Translations under genes and position numbers: made by a program | Assembly: GCA_049296695.1 (NCBI GenBank) | Contig: JBAQSX010000180.1 | Coordinates: 1 to 10,498 of the forward strand | Source of the DNA: UBA10906 sp049296695 | Lineage (GTDB): Bacteria > Pseudomonadota > Gammaproteobacteria > Methylococcales > Methylomonadaceae | DNA length: 10,498 nt | Direction: 5' to 3' | Notes under the pieces: model-generated | What the model was told of the DNA's origin: nothing | Database searches by the model: none | Seen by the model: the letters and a program-made list of their open reading frames with translations, nothing else | Shown: positions 1 through 6,375 of the stretch, one piece after another | Position numbering within the stretch: the first letter of the stretch is position 1 | Layout of the letters: each line of letters starts with the position of its first letter

Positions 1-1
1 T

Positions 2-103
2 GGTAGTGCATCAAAAAAGTAGGTTAGTTAATATTAAACCTTTCGGAGTTCAAACCTAGGTTTGAACTCCATTTGTTAAAACCTACTCTTTTGAAGCACT
101 ACT
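2..103 (+). repeat. MITE-like element, copy 1
   Basis: This is a short non-coding element with imperfect terminal inverted repeats: the outer 24 bases at each end match at 21 of 24 positions, starting GGTAGTGC at the left. Two arms flank a perfect 26-bp palindrome at 45-70, whose half-site is GGAGTTCAAACCT. It is the same family as 2774-2887 (opposite orientation, about 12 bp longer there) and 10460-10498 (same orientation, cut by the window end). There is no room for a transposase, so it would have to be moved in trans. The left target duplication, if any, lies outside the window. The right flank after 103 is AAATAATT. Confidence 0.85.
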
Positions 104-140
104 AAATAATTTAATTGCTATCTAATACGCAGATTTTATA

Positions 141-217
141 AATGTAGCGGCACATCATATTTGCCCTTAATAACAAACTATTGCTAGCAAGGGGCAAAAA
201 ATATTTTGCCCCTACAA
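141..217 (-). repeat. Double-hairpin palindromic repeat, copy A
   Basis: This is the reverse-oriented relative of 7010-7076. The 33-base core at 141-173, read on the minus strand, matches 7046-7078 at 31 of 33 positions. The other half contains a hairpin with arms GGGGCAAAA (191-199) and TTTTGCCCC (204-212). The outer ends carry the family's TGTAGSGG / CCCCTACA boundary. In this copy the hairpin at 147-166 has lost some pairing (GCGGCACAT facing ATTTGCCC). It is non-coding and lies about 65 bp upstream of the phosphopantetheinyl transferase start, beside that gene's likely promoter. Confidence 0.75.
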
Positions 218-255
218 TAACCCACATTTTTAGTAATTCATCGTTGTGAAAACCC

Positions 256-261
256 TATAAT
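256..261 (+). promoter_or_regulatory. Candidate -10 box for the PPTase gene
   Basis: TATAAT is a perfect sigma-70-type -10 hexamer ending 20 bases before the ATG at 282. The expected -35 position (about 233-238, GTAATT) does not match TTGACA. Support therefore comes only from the -10 box and its position. In an AT-rich spacer such a hexamer can occur by chance. Confidence 0.35.
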
Positions 262-281
262 TATCCATAGCATTTTAATTC

Positions 282-992
282 ATGTCGTTTTTATTAAAAC
301 CCAATAGTATTAATATTGGGTCAAGTCACACGCTATTACCCCCCGCTAAATTACAACACTGTTATAGCGTTCTTAATAATAATGAACGCGAACAAGTGGC
401 GCGATTTACCCGCATAGACTTAAAAAATCGTTATATACAAGCACATGGCTTATTGCGATTTTTATTAGCGGATTATCTAAATTGTAAACCCGAAAGCTTA
501 GTGTTTAAAAAAACAACGCAAGGCAAGCCTTATTTGAGTGATTATCCTCAATTACAATTTAATATCTCACATTCAAATGATTATTTATTAATTGCCATTG
601 CGCAAGATATAGCAGTGGGCATTGATATTGAACACATTAAAACTAGAAAATCTATTGAAAATTTAGTATTACGCTGTTGTGCTATTGAAGAACAAGCGTA
701 TTGGTTTGCTTTGCCGCAAGCGGAAAAATTGCGGGCGTTTTATCAGTTTTGGACGCGTAAAGAAGCTTTTGTTAAAGCTACGGGTTTGGGTATTGTCTTA
801 GGTTTAAATCAATGCGTTATTAATCCATTAAATCCAAATTATTTTTTAGCGATTCCTGAGCAATGTGGCTTAATTAATGAATGGCGATTAATGGATTTAA
901 CCGTTGATGTGCATTATTGCGCTACTGTTGTCGCTAAAGCGTCTAATTTCGAGGTATTACAAAATGATTTGGCTTATTTTAATATAGGCTAA
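282..992 (+). CDS. 4'-phosphopantetheinyl transferase, Sfp/HetI type
   Basis: This enzyme transfers the 4'-phosphopantetheine arm of CoA onto a conserved serine of carrier proteins in fatty-acid, polyketide or non-ribosomal peptide synthesis, in the cytoplasm. At 236 residues it has the two-lobed Sfp-type length. Visible family motifs are FNISHS at 93-98, the Mg-binding GIDIE at 113-117 (D115, E117), and FWTRKEAFVKATG at 156-168 (W157, K160, E161, K165). The N-terminal lobe has RYIQAHGLLR at 50-59. The ATG at 282 has no strong ribosome-binding site. No carrier protein, PKS or NRPS gene lies in the window, so the substrate cannot be told. It could be the cell's general-purpose transferase or serve a remote cluster. 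The family call is secure. Confidence 0.93.
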   Translation: MSFLLKPNSINIGSSHTLLPPAKLQHCYSVLNNNEREQVARFTRIDLKNRYIQAHGLLRFLLADYLNCKPESLVFKKTTQGKPYLSDYPQLQFNISHSNDYLLIAIAQDIAVGIDIEHIKTRKSIENLVLRCCAIEEQAYWFALPQAEKLRAFYQFWTRKEAFVKATGLGIVLGLNQCVINPLNPNYFLAIPEQCGLINEWRLMDLTVDVHYCATVVAKASNFEVLQNDLAYFNIG

Positions 993-1023
993 TCATAAAG
1001 TATGATATTTCCTCTATTTATAA

Positions 1024-1056
1024 TTATTAAGCGCAACTATGATTTGCCGATACATT
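1024..1056 (+). repeat. Decayed copy C of the double-hairpin repeat
   Basis: These 33 bases align without gaps to 7046-7078 with 29 matches (TTATTAAG, GCAA, TATGATTTGCC and TACATT are shared). The partner half that should lie upstream (about 1000-1023) is barely recognisable. Two of the substitutions fall in the hairpin stem and two in the terminal CCCC, so this looks like an old, degenerating fragment. It lies in the 193-200 bp spacer between the PPTase gene and argH; apart from this repeat and a possible -10 box, I see nothing else there. Confidence 0.65.
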
Positions 1057-1178
1057 CAATAATTTTTAAAAAGTGGTAATCAAAATCTATAGTATTAATT
1101 AATTGTTATAGTGTATTAATAAGCTATTTTCAAGTCCCAAATAAAAACCTATCCCGATAAATTCACCGCTATATCGTT

Positions 1179-1184
1179 TATACT
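1179..1184 (+). promoter_or_regulatory. argH: Candidate -10 box for argH
   Basis: TATACT (5 of 6 to TATAAT) lies 22 bases before the ATG at 1207. No convincing -35 is found 16-18 bases upstream. If it is real, transcription would start near 1190, after the in-frame TTG at 1186, which favours the ATG as start codon. This is weak evidence on its own. Confidence 0.25.
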
Positions 1185-1206
1185 ATTGTCTTTTTGGTTG
1201 CTATCA

Positions 1207-2598
1207 ATGACAACAGTAAATTCTGAAAAATTATCCAGTGCGCGCTTTGCCCAAGCGACCGATGCCTTTGTGGAAGTATTCACCGCTTCAGTGGATTTTG
1301 ACCAGCGCATGGCACAGCAAGATATTCAAGGCTCAATCGCTCACGCCACTATGCTGGCAAGTTGTGGCTTATTAACGGCTCAAGAACGCGACGATATTGA
1401 ACGTGGTTTGACGCAAATTAGCCAAGAAATTGCTAGCGGTGAGTTTGTTTGGTCTATCAAACAAGAAGATGTTCACATGAACATTGAAGCGCGTTTGACC
1501 GATTTGATTGGCATTGCGGGTAAAAAACTACACACAGGCAGGTCACGCAATGACCAAGTCGCCACTGATATTCGCTTATATTTGCGCAGTGAAATTACCC
1601 ATATCGGCTCTGAAATCAAACGCTTGCAATTGGCATTATTAGATTTAGCTGAAAAAAATGCCGATACCATTATGCCGGGGTTTACCCATTTACAAGTGGC
1701 GCAACCGATTACTTTTGGACATCACTTGATGGCGTGGTTTGAAATGCTCTGCCGTGATAGTGAACGTCTACAAGATTGTTTAAAACGGGTGAATGTGATG
1801 CCCTTGGGCGCGGCGGCGTTGGCGGGGACTAGTTATCCGATTAATCGCTTGATGACCGCTGAATTATTAGGATTTTCGCGTCCTGCGGCAAATTCTTTGG
1901 ATGCGGTCAGTGATAGAGATTTTGCCATTGAATTTACCGCCGCTGCTAGTCTTATCATGATTCATTTGTCGCGTTTTTCCGAAGAGTTGATTTTATGGGC
2001 AAGCGCGCAGTTTGATTTTATTGATATTCCCGATGCGTTCTGCACAGGTTCATCGATTATGCCGCAAAAGAAAAATCCTGACGTGCCTGAATTAGTGCGC
2101 GGTAAATCAGGTCGGGTGGTGGGACATTTAATGGCATTGCTGATGCTAATGAAAAGCCAACCGCTTGCCTATAACAAAGACAATCAAGAAGATAAAGAGC
2201 CGTTATTTGATACTGCTGATACTTTAATCAATTGTTTACGCGCTTATGCGGACATGATGCCGCATATCACCGCTAAAAAAGATAATATGTATAACTCAGC
2301 CAAACGCGGTTTTGCCACTGCTACTGATTTAGCTGATTATTTAGTGCGTAAAGGCTTAGCTTTTAGAGATGCACATGAGGTAGTGGGTTTAGCTGTGCGT
2401 TTAGGTGTAGATACGCAACGCGATTTATCGGAATTATCTTTAAGTGAACTGCAAAGTTTTTCTGTGTTAATAAGCGAAGACGTGTTTGCTTGTTTGACTT
2501 TGGAAGGTTCAGTGGCTTCACGCTGTCATATCGGTGGCACCGCGCCTGATACGGTAAAATTAGCGATTGCCACGGCAAGAGAGAATTTAGCGCAGTAA
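1207..2598 (+). CDS. argH: Argininosuccinate lyase
   Basis: ArgH catalyses the last step of arginine synthesis, splitting argininosuccinate into arginine and fumarate; it acts as a cytoplasmic homotetramer of the fumarase/aspartase superfamily. From ATG 1207 the protein is 463 residues, normal for the family. All three conserved regions are present: HTGRSRND at 109-116, PGFTHLQ with the catalytic histidine near 161, and the superfamily signature GSSIMPQKKNP at 281-291 with the catalytic serine near 283. The frame stays open upstream to a TTG at 1186, but the ATG gives the usual N-terminal length; neither has a strong ribosome-binding site. One oddity: the N-terminal motif normally close to LWGGRF reads LSSARF (residues 9-14). 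No other arg gene is adjacent, and no clear terminator follows. Confidence 0.96.
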   Translation: MTTVNSEKLSSARFAQATDAFVEVFTASVDFDQRMAQQDIQGSIAHATMLASCGLLTAQERDDIERGLTQISQEIASGEFVWSIKQEDVHMNIEARLTDLIGIAGKKLHTGRSRNDQVATDIRLYLRSEITHIGSEIKRLQLALLDLAEKNADTIMPGFTHLQVAQPITFGHHLMAWFEMLCRDSERLQDCLKRVNVMPLGAAALAGTSYPINRLMTAELLGFSRPAANSLDAVSDRDFAIEFTAAASLIMIHLSRFSEELILWASAQFDFIDIPDAFCTGSSIMPQKKNPDVPELVRGKSGRVVGHLMALLMLMKSQPLAYNKDNQEDKEPLFDTADTLINCLRAYADMMPHITAKKDNMYNSAKRGFATATDLADYLVRKGLAFRDAHEVVGLAVRLGVDTQRDLSELSLSELQSFSVLISEDVFACLTLEGSVASRCHIGGTAPDTVKLAIATARENLAQ

Positions 2599-2622
2599 TT
2601 ATTTATCGACTTAGCTTCATTA

Positions 2623-2714
2623 TTGTCAGAATCAGGATTTTTAAGATTAAAAAATTAGCAGGATGTTATTATCAAAAAATAGCCAGCTAATTCTATAAAT
2701 TTTGATTCTGACAA
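2623..2714. repeat. Large imperfect hairpin repeat with TTGTCAGAATCA ends
   Basis: A perfect 12-bp terminal inverted repeat, TTGTCAGAATCA (2623-2634) and TGATTCTGACAA (2703-2714), encloses an inner stem ATTAGCAGG (2654-2662) facing CCAGCTAAT (2683-2691) with one mismatch. The rest of the arms pair loosely. The element starts 24 bp after the argH stop. I recall similar TTGTCAGAATCAGGATT-type repeats as common in filamentous sulfur bacteria and some cyanobacteria; this is memory, not a search. It is a different family from the two other repeats here. Its transcript could fold downstream of argH, but there is no T-tract to make it an ordinary terminator. Confidence 0.65.
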
Positions 2715-2765
2715 GTGTAACAATTAATAGTGCTAAGTAGTTATATTTATTTAGTGGGTAATACT

Positions 2766-2773
2766 GAAAATCA
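2766..2773. repeat. Left target-site duplication of the MITE
   Basis: GAAAATCA directly abuts the left end of the MITE at 2774 and is repeated exactly at 2888-2895 abutting the right end. The match stops at exactly 8 bp on both sides. Confidence 0.8.
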
Positions 2774-2887
2774 GGTAGTGCATCAAAAGAGTAGGTTTTA
2801 ACAAAATGCCATTTTAGTTGGAGTTCAAACCTAGGTTTGAACTCCGATTGTTTGATATTAACTAACCTACTTTTTTGATGCACCACC
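2774..2887 (-). repeat. MITE-like element, complete copy 2
   Basis: This 114-bp element has terminal inverted repeats of 24 bp with 22 matches (GGTAGTGC... at the left, ...GCACCACC at the right). A perfect 26-bp palindrome lies at 2820-2845, identical to the one at 45-70. It is inverted relative to copies 1 and 3, and one arm is about 12 bp longer than in copy 1 (near 2807-2819). Flanking 8-bp direct duplications show that it arrived by transposition. GG ends and an 8-bp duplication occur in several insertion-sequence families, so I do not assign a parent. The 333-bp spacer 2599-2931 otherwise holds only the hairpin repeat 2623-2714 and the split palindrome. Confidence 0.9.
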
Positions 2888-2895
2888 GAAAATCA
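2888..2895. repeat. Right target-site duplication of the MITE
   Basis: GAAAATCA here is identical to 2766-2773 and begins immediately after the last base of the element. Confidence 0.8.
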
Positions 2896-2931
2896 TTACC
2901 CATTTAAAATAAACTTTTTCAGGAAAAACAA

Positions 2932-3579
2932 ATGTTATTTAAACGTTTAGCGTTAATAAGTATTTTAGCATTAACAACCAGTGAAATAGCAAACGCAGGG
3001 TCTGCGCTTTCATGGAATTTATCACGCGATATGATAGAAGGTATTGCTAAAAATCCTAATGGTGTGTGGACATTTATGAAAAATACCACAGGTGTTGATA
3101 ATCCAGTTAATTATAGTCAATTATCACACTATCATTCGCCTTGTTATCAAATAACACCTTATTTAGATTGTTGGCATATCAACAAAAATAATGGAATATA
3201 TCCATTAGTAGGTATTGCCACTAAAACATTTAAATATCGAGGTATAACTGAAACTCAAGGTATACCGCTTTTTCATCCAGGGGCTAATAGTCCTGTCATT
3301 TTAAGATGGAAAAGTCCAATTGATGGCAATGTTAGTGTAATGGGTCGCGTTTCTGCTTTTGATCAAAATTGTAATGGTGATGGTATTAACTGGGCGTTCA
3401 AAGATAAAAATGCCGTTATTATAAAATCGGGGCATTTAAATAACTGCACAGGTCATGTGTTTTCAGCAGAAAATATTGCGGTAATAAAAGGGGATAGTTT
3501 ATATTTTTCAATTGATATGAATGGTACTACTTATAATGATTCAACTAATTTAGATATGCTAATTACCAGTCAGCAATAA
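2932..3579 (+). CDS. Secreted beta-sandwich-like protein, function unknown
   Basis: This 215-residue protein has a clear signal peptide: KR at 4-5, a hydrophobic stretch at 6-15, and likely cleavage after A-N-A at 20-22. The mature part has four cysteines (71, 80, 147, 172), which could form two disulfides outside the cytoplasm. The layout resembles secreted beta-sandwich domains I recall from planctomycete, verrucomicrobial and PEP-CTERM proteins: NPNGVW (41-46), LFHPG (113-117), VILRW then DG (122-132), GDSLYFSID (187-195) and NDSTNLD (202-208). Those domains are ligand-binding or structural in appearance; no enzyme active site is evident. There is no C-terminal sorting signal, lipobox or second membrane helix. 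A plausible AGGAAA ribosome-binding site lies at 2921-2926. The MITE ends 44 bp upstream, so the promoter is inside or beyond it. The role is unknown. Confidence 0.8.
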   Translation: MLFKRLALISILALTTSEIANAGSALSWNLSRDMIEGIAKNPNGVWTFMKNTTGVDNPVNYSQLSHYHSPCYQITPYLDCWHINKNNGIYPLVGIATKTFKYRGITETQGIPLFHPGANSPVILRWKSPIDGNVSVMGRVSAFDQNCNGDGINWAFKDKNAVIIKSGHLNNCTGHVFSAENIAVIKGDSLYFSIDMNGTTYNDSTNLDMLITSQQ

Positions 3580-3628
3580 CTATTTTTACTATATGGCTAC
3601 GCGCTTAAAGTACAGTCGCTAGTTAGTT

Positions 3629-3644
3629 TGTAATGCTCATTACA
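3629..3644. promoter_or_regulatory. 16-bp palindrome upstream of rimK
   Basis: TGTAATG-CT-CATTACA is a perfect 7+2+7 inverted repeat, 49 bases before the rimK ATG in a 114-bp spacer. Its size and symmetry fit a dimeric repressor or activator site, but no regulator is identified and chance is possible. Confidence 0.25.
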
Positions 3645-3693
3645 TGGATTCATGACAAAATATGAGCTGTCTTAAGTGTTCAATTGAGAAGAT

Positions 3694-4620
3694 ATGAAAA
3701 TTGCTATTTTGTCGCGTAATGCGAAATTGTATTCCACCACGCGCCTAGTACAAGCCGCTGAGGCTCGCGGTCATGAAGTGCGGGTTTTGGACGTGTTGCG
3801 TTGCTATATGAACATTACTTCGCACAATCCGTCGATTCATTATCGTGGCGAAGACTTAACAGGTTTTGATGCAGTGATTCCGCGTATTGGCGCGTCGGTT
3901 ACCTTTTACGGTATGGCAGTGTTGCGTCAATTTGAAATGATGAATGTGTTTCCGCTCAATGAATCGGTTGCCATTTCCCGTTCACGCGATAAGTTGCGCT
4001 CCACACAATTACTGGCGCGTAAAGGCATAGGCTTACCTGTGACAGGCTTTGCCCATAATCCTGACGATATTTCGGATTTAATCGCCCAAGTCGGTGGCGC
4101 ACCTTTAGTGATAAAACTATTGCAAGGCACACAAGGCATAGGGGTAGTTTTAGCCGAAACCCATAACGCCGCTGAAAGTGTCATTCAAGCCTTTATGGGT
4201 TTGAACGCCAATATCATGGTGCAAGAATTTATTAAAGAAGCAGGGGGTAGTGATATTCGCTGTTTTGTAGTCGGTGACAAGGTGGTCGCGGCAATGAAAC
4301 GCCAAGGCAAGGAAGGCGAATTTCGTTCTAATCTGCATCGTGGCGGCTCAGCGGCATTAATTCGACTCACCCCCGAAGAGCGTTCCACAGCGGTCAGAGC
4401 CGCTAAAATTATGGGTTTGAATGTCTGTGGCGTGGATATGTTACGTTCTAATCATGGCCCAGTGATTATGGAAGTCAATTCTTCACCCGGTTTAAAAGGT
4501 ATAGAGACTGCTAGCGGTAAAGATATTGCTGATATAATCATCCAATTTATCGAAAAACGTTTTGAATCAATGGATATGAGTAAAGACGTGTCTCATACAC
4601 GCACTCGCGGTAAAGGTTAA
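3694..4620 (+). CDS. rimK: RimK: ribosomal protein S6 glutamate ligase (ATP-grasp)
   Basis: RimK adds glutamate residues to the C-terminus of ribosomal protein S6 using ATP; the E. coli enzyme can also make poly-alpha-glutamate. The 308-residue protein follows E. coli RimK, as I recall it, almost throughout: MKIAILSR at 1-8, IPRIG at 62-66, PLNESVAI with RDKLRS at 87-103, the ATP-grasp loop GTQGIGVVLAE at 145-155, DIRC at 187-190, and the metal-binding GVDML and IMEVNSSPG near 246-266. It is about eight residues longer than the 300-residue E. coli protein, with a basic tail (HTRTRGKG). A GAGAAG ribosome-binding site sits very close to ATG 3694. The frequent neighbour in gammaproteobacteria, an aspartyl-protease-like zinc protein, is absent here. 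purH follows after 77 nt, so co-transcription is possible. The family call is secure. Confidence 0.96.
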   Translation: MKIAILSRNAKLYSTTRLVQAAEARGHEVRVLDVLRCYMNITSHNPSIHYRGEDLTGFDAVIPRIGASVTFYGMAVLRQFEMMNVFPLNESVAISRSRDKLRSTQLLARKGIGLPVTGFAHNPDDISDLIAQVGGAPLVIKLLQGTQGIGVVLAETHNAAESVIQAFMGLNANIMVQEFIKEAGGSDIRCFVVGDKVVAAMKRQGKEGEFRSNLHRGGSAALIRLTPEERSTAVRAAKIMGLNVCGVDMLRSNHGPVIMEVNSSPGLKGIETASGKDIADIIIQFIEKRFESMDMSKDVSHTRTRGKG

Positions 4621-4644
4621 ACGCCAGCTTTCAACAGCATACTT

Positions 4645-4662
4645 AAATAGTGACGACTATTT
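4645..4662. promoter_or_regulatory. Small hairpin between rimK and purH
   Basis: AAATAGT-GACG-ACTATTT is a perfect 7-bp stem with a 4-base loop, 35 bases before the purH ATG. It is too AT-rich and lacks the T-run of an intrinsic terminator. It could be an operator or leader hairpin for purH. It does not match the PurR box I know from E. coli. Confidence 0.25.
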
Positions 4663-4697
4663 TATGCGTACTCTCTATTTCTTTTAGTAAGGTCATT

Positions 4698-6257
4698 ATG
4701 AACAAAAAAGTTTCTCGCGCTCTGGTGAGCGTTTCTGATAAAACAGGTGTAGTCGATTTTTGTCGTGAACTGAGTTTGTTAGGCATTGATATTTTATCGA
4801 CAGGCGGCACGGCTAAATTATTAGCGGCCAATAACATCCCCGTTACTGAAGTTTCTGATTACACAGGTTTTCCTGAAATGATGGATGGTAGAGTGAAAAC
4901 TTTGCATCCTAAAATTCACGGTGGCATTTTAGCGCGTCGTGGCATTGATGATGAGGTCATGGCGGCTAACAGCATGAAGCCTATCGATATGGTGGTAGTC
5001 AATCTGTATCCGTTTGAACAAACCATTGCCAAACCCGATTGCGACTTAGAAACCGCTATTGAAAACATCGATATTGGCGGCCCTACTATGTTACGCGCTG
5101 CGGCTAAAAATCATGCCGATGTGGCAGTCATAGTCGATCCTAATGACTATTCCTTAATTATTGCTGAGCTACAAGTCAGTAATATCAGCTTATCACTGCC
5201 TACACGTTTTAACTTAGCTTTAAAAAGCTTTGCCCATACCGCACGTTACGATTCAGCGATTGCGAGTTATTTAAGTGGCGTGAATGATACCGCTTTCCCG
5301 TCTACTTTAAATTTACAGTTTTATCAAAAACAAGTGTTGCGTTATGGCGAAAATCCGCATCAAAACGCCGCGTTTTATCAAGAAAGAAAGCCTGCCGCTG
5401 GCACAATTGCTTTTGCTCAACAATTACAAGGCAAAGAATTATCCTATAACAACATCGCTGATGCCGATGCCGCTTTAGAATGCGTAAAAAGCTTTAGCGA
5501 TAAACCCACTTGCGTGATTGTTAAACATGCTAATCCTTGCGGTGTAGCGCAAGCTGAGAATTTAATTACCGCTTATGACTTAGCTTATAAAACTGACCCT
5601 ACTTCGGCATTTGGTGGCATTATTGCCTTCAACCAAGAATTAGATGCAGTAACCGCCGCTGAAATTGCCCGTCGTCAATTTGTAGAAGTGATTATTGCCC
5701 CTAGCGTGAGCATTGCCGCGCAAGACGCACTCGCAGGTAAAACCAATGTACGCGTATTAGAATGCGGCAACTGGCAAGCGATAAATCCTGCTGAACTGGA
5801 TTTTAAAAAGGTGGCAGGTGGCTTATTAGTCCAAAACAAAGACCACGGTGTAATTGGTTTAGAGGACATTAAAGTGGTTAGTCAGCGTGTTCCTAGTGAG
5901 CAGGAATTAGCCGATTTATTATTTGTCTGGAAAGTGGCTAAGTTTGTGAAATCTAATGCCATTGTCTACGGTAAAAATGGACATACCATAGGCATAGGCG
6001 CGGGACAGATGAGCCGAGTCTATTCCGCTAAAATTGCAGGTATTAAAGCCAGCGATGAAAACTTAGTAGTGGAAGGTTCTGCTATGGCATCTGATGCGTT
6101 TTTCCCCTTCCGTGATGGTATTGATGCCGCCGCCAAAGCTGGGATTACTGCCATTATTCAACCAGGTGGTTCAATGCGTGACCAAGAAGTCATTGATGCC
6201 GCTAATGAATATAATATTGCCATGGTCTTTACAGGAATGCGCCATTTTAGACATTAA
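4698..6257 (+). CDS. purH: Bifunctional AICAR formyltransferase / IMP cyclohydrolase
   Basis: PurH performs the last two steps of IMP synthesis: formylation of AICAR with 10-formyl-tetrahydrofolate, then ring closure to IMP. From ATG 4698 it has 519 residues, close to the E. coli length of about 529. The N-terminal cyclohydrolase (MGS-like) domain spans roughly 1-190 with STGGTAK (34-40), MDGRVKTLHPKIHGG (62-76) and IDIGGPTMLRAAAKN (124-138). The transformylase domain follows with RYGENPHQ (215-222), the catalytic KHANPCG (276-282), DPTSAFGG (300-307) and the C-terminal FTGMRHFRH. The frame is open upstream to a GTG at 4650, but the ATG has an AAGG ribosome-binding site at 4689-4692 and the expected N-terminus. 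No purD is next to it, although purHD pairs are common. An intrinsic terminator follows. Confidence 0.97.
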   Translation: MNKKVSRALVSVSDKTGVVDFCRELSLLGIDILSTGGTAKLLAANNIPVTEVSDYTGFPEMMDGRVKTLHPKIHGGILARRGIDDEVMAANSMKPIDMVVVNLYPFEQTIAKPDCDLETAIENIDIGGPTMLRAAAKNHADVAVIVDPNDYSLIIAELQVSNISLSLPTRFNLALKSFAHTARYDSAIASYLSGVNDTAFPSTLNLQFYQKQVLRYGENPHQNAAFYQERKPAAGTIAFAQQLQGKELSYNNIADADAALECVKSFSDKPTCVIVKHANPCGVAQAENLITAYDLAYKTDPTSAFGGIIAFNQELDAVTAAEIARRQFVEVIIAPSVSIAAQDALAGKTNVRVLECGNWQAINPAELDFKKVAGGLLVQNKDHGVIGLEDIKVVSQRVPSEQELADLLFVWKVAKFVKSNAIVYGKNGHTIGIGAGQMSRVYSAKIAGIKASDENLVVEGSAMASDAFFPFRDGIDAAAKAGITAIIQPGGSMRDQEVIDAANEYNIAMVFTGMRHFRH

Positions 6258-6285
6258 ATCATTTTAGTATTAAGCTTAAAAACAA

Positions 6286-6317
6286 AAAAAAGCCGATGTA
6301 TTTACATGGGCTTTTTT
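6286..6317 (+). terminator. Intrinsic terminator after purH
   Basis: An A-run plus GCC (6286-6294) pairs with GGC plus a T-run (6309-6317), and ATGTA pairs with TACAT inside it, interrupted by one G-G mismatch. The stem starts 29 bp after the purH stop and ends in six Ts. The matching A- and T-runs would also let it work partly from the other strand. It separates purH from the response-regulator gene. Confidence 0.85.
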
Positions 6318-6375
6318 ATTTTTAGGGGATTGGTTTTTATTATGCTTTTACAAACTATTTATTATTGTAACTTCA

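Larger units (their letters stand above)
2755..2902. other. Small palindrome split by the MITE insertion
   Basis: TGGGTAAT (2755-2762) and ATTACCCA (2895-2902) are perfect inverted repeats lying on either side of the MITE. Removing the MITE and one copy of its target duplication restores a compact site: 8-bp arms around a 10-base loop (ACTGAAAATC), with looser A/T-rich pairing further out. The original site may have been a terminator for argH or an operator for the next gene. Its function is unknown. Confidence 0.5.

Noticed and set aside
45..70. T-loop-like GTTCAAACC in the MITE palindrome as part of a tRNA or attachment site
   Set aside because: The T-arm stem does not pair (GGAG faces CTAG) and no other tRNA arm is present, so the match to the T-loop consensus is probably coincidental.
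992..1006. Hairpin ATCATA-AAG-TATGAT at the PPTase stop codon as a terminator
   Set aside because: The 6-bp stem is all A/T except one pair per turn and is not followed by a T-run, so it is too weak to call.
2647..2886. 79-codon open frame on the minus strand after argH
   Set aside because: It runs straight through the MITE, its palindrome and the hairpin repeat, has no protein-like pattern, and is open only because the spacer is AT-rich.
4650..4697. GTG at 4650 as the purH start, giving 16 extra residues
   Set aside because: The extra residues are not part of the family N-terminus, while ATG 4698 has an AAGG site at the right distance.
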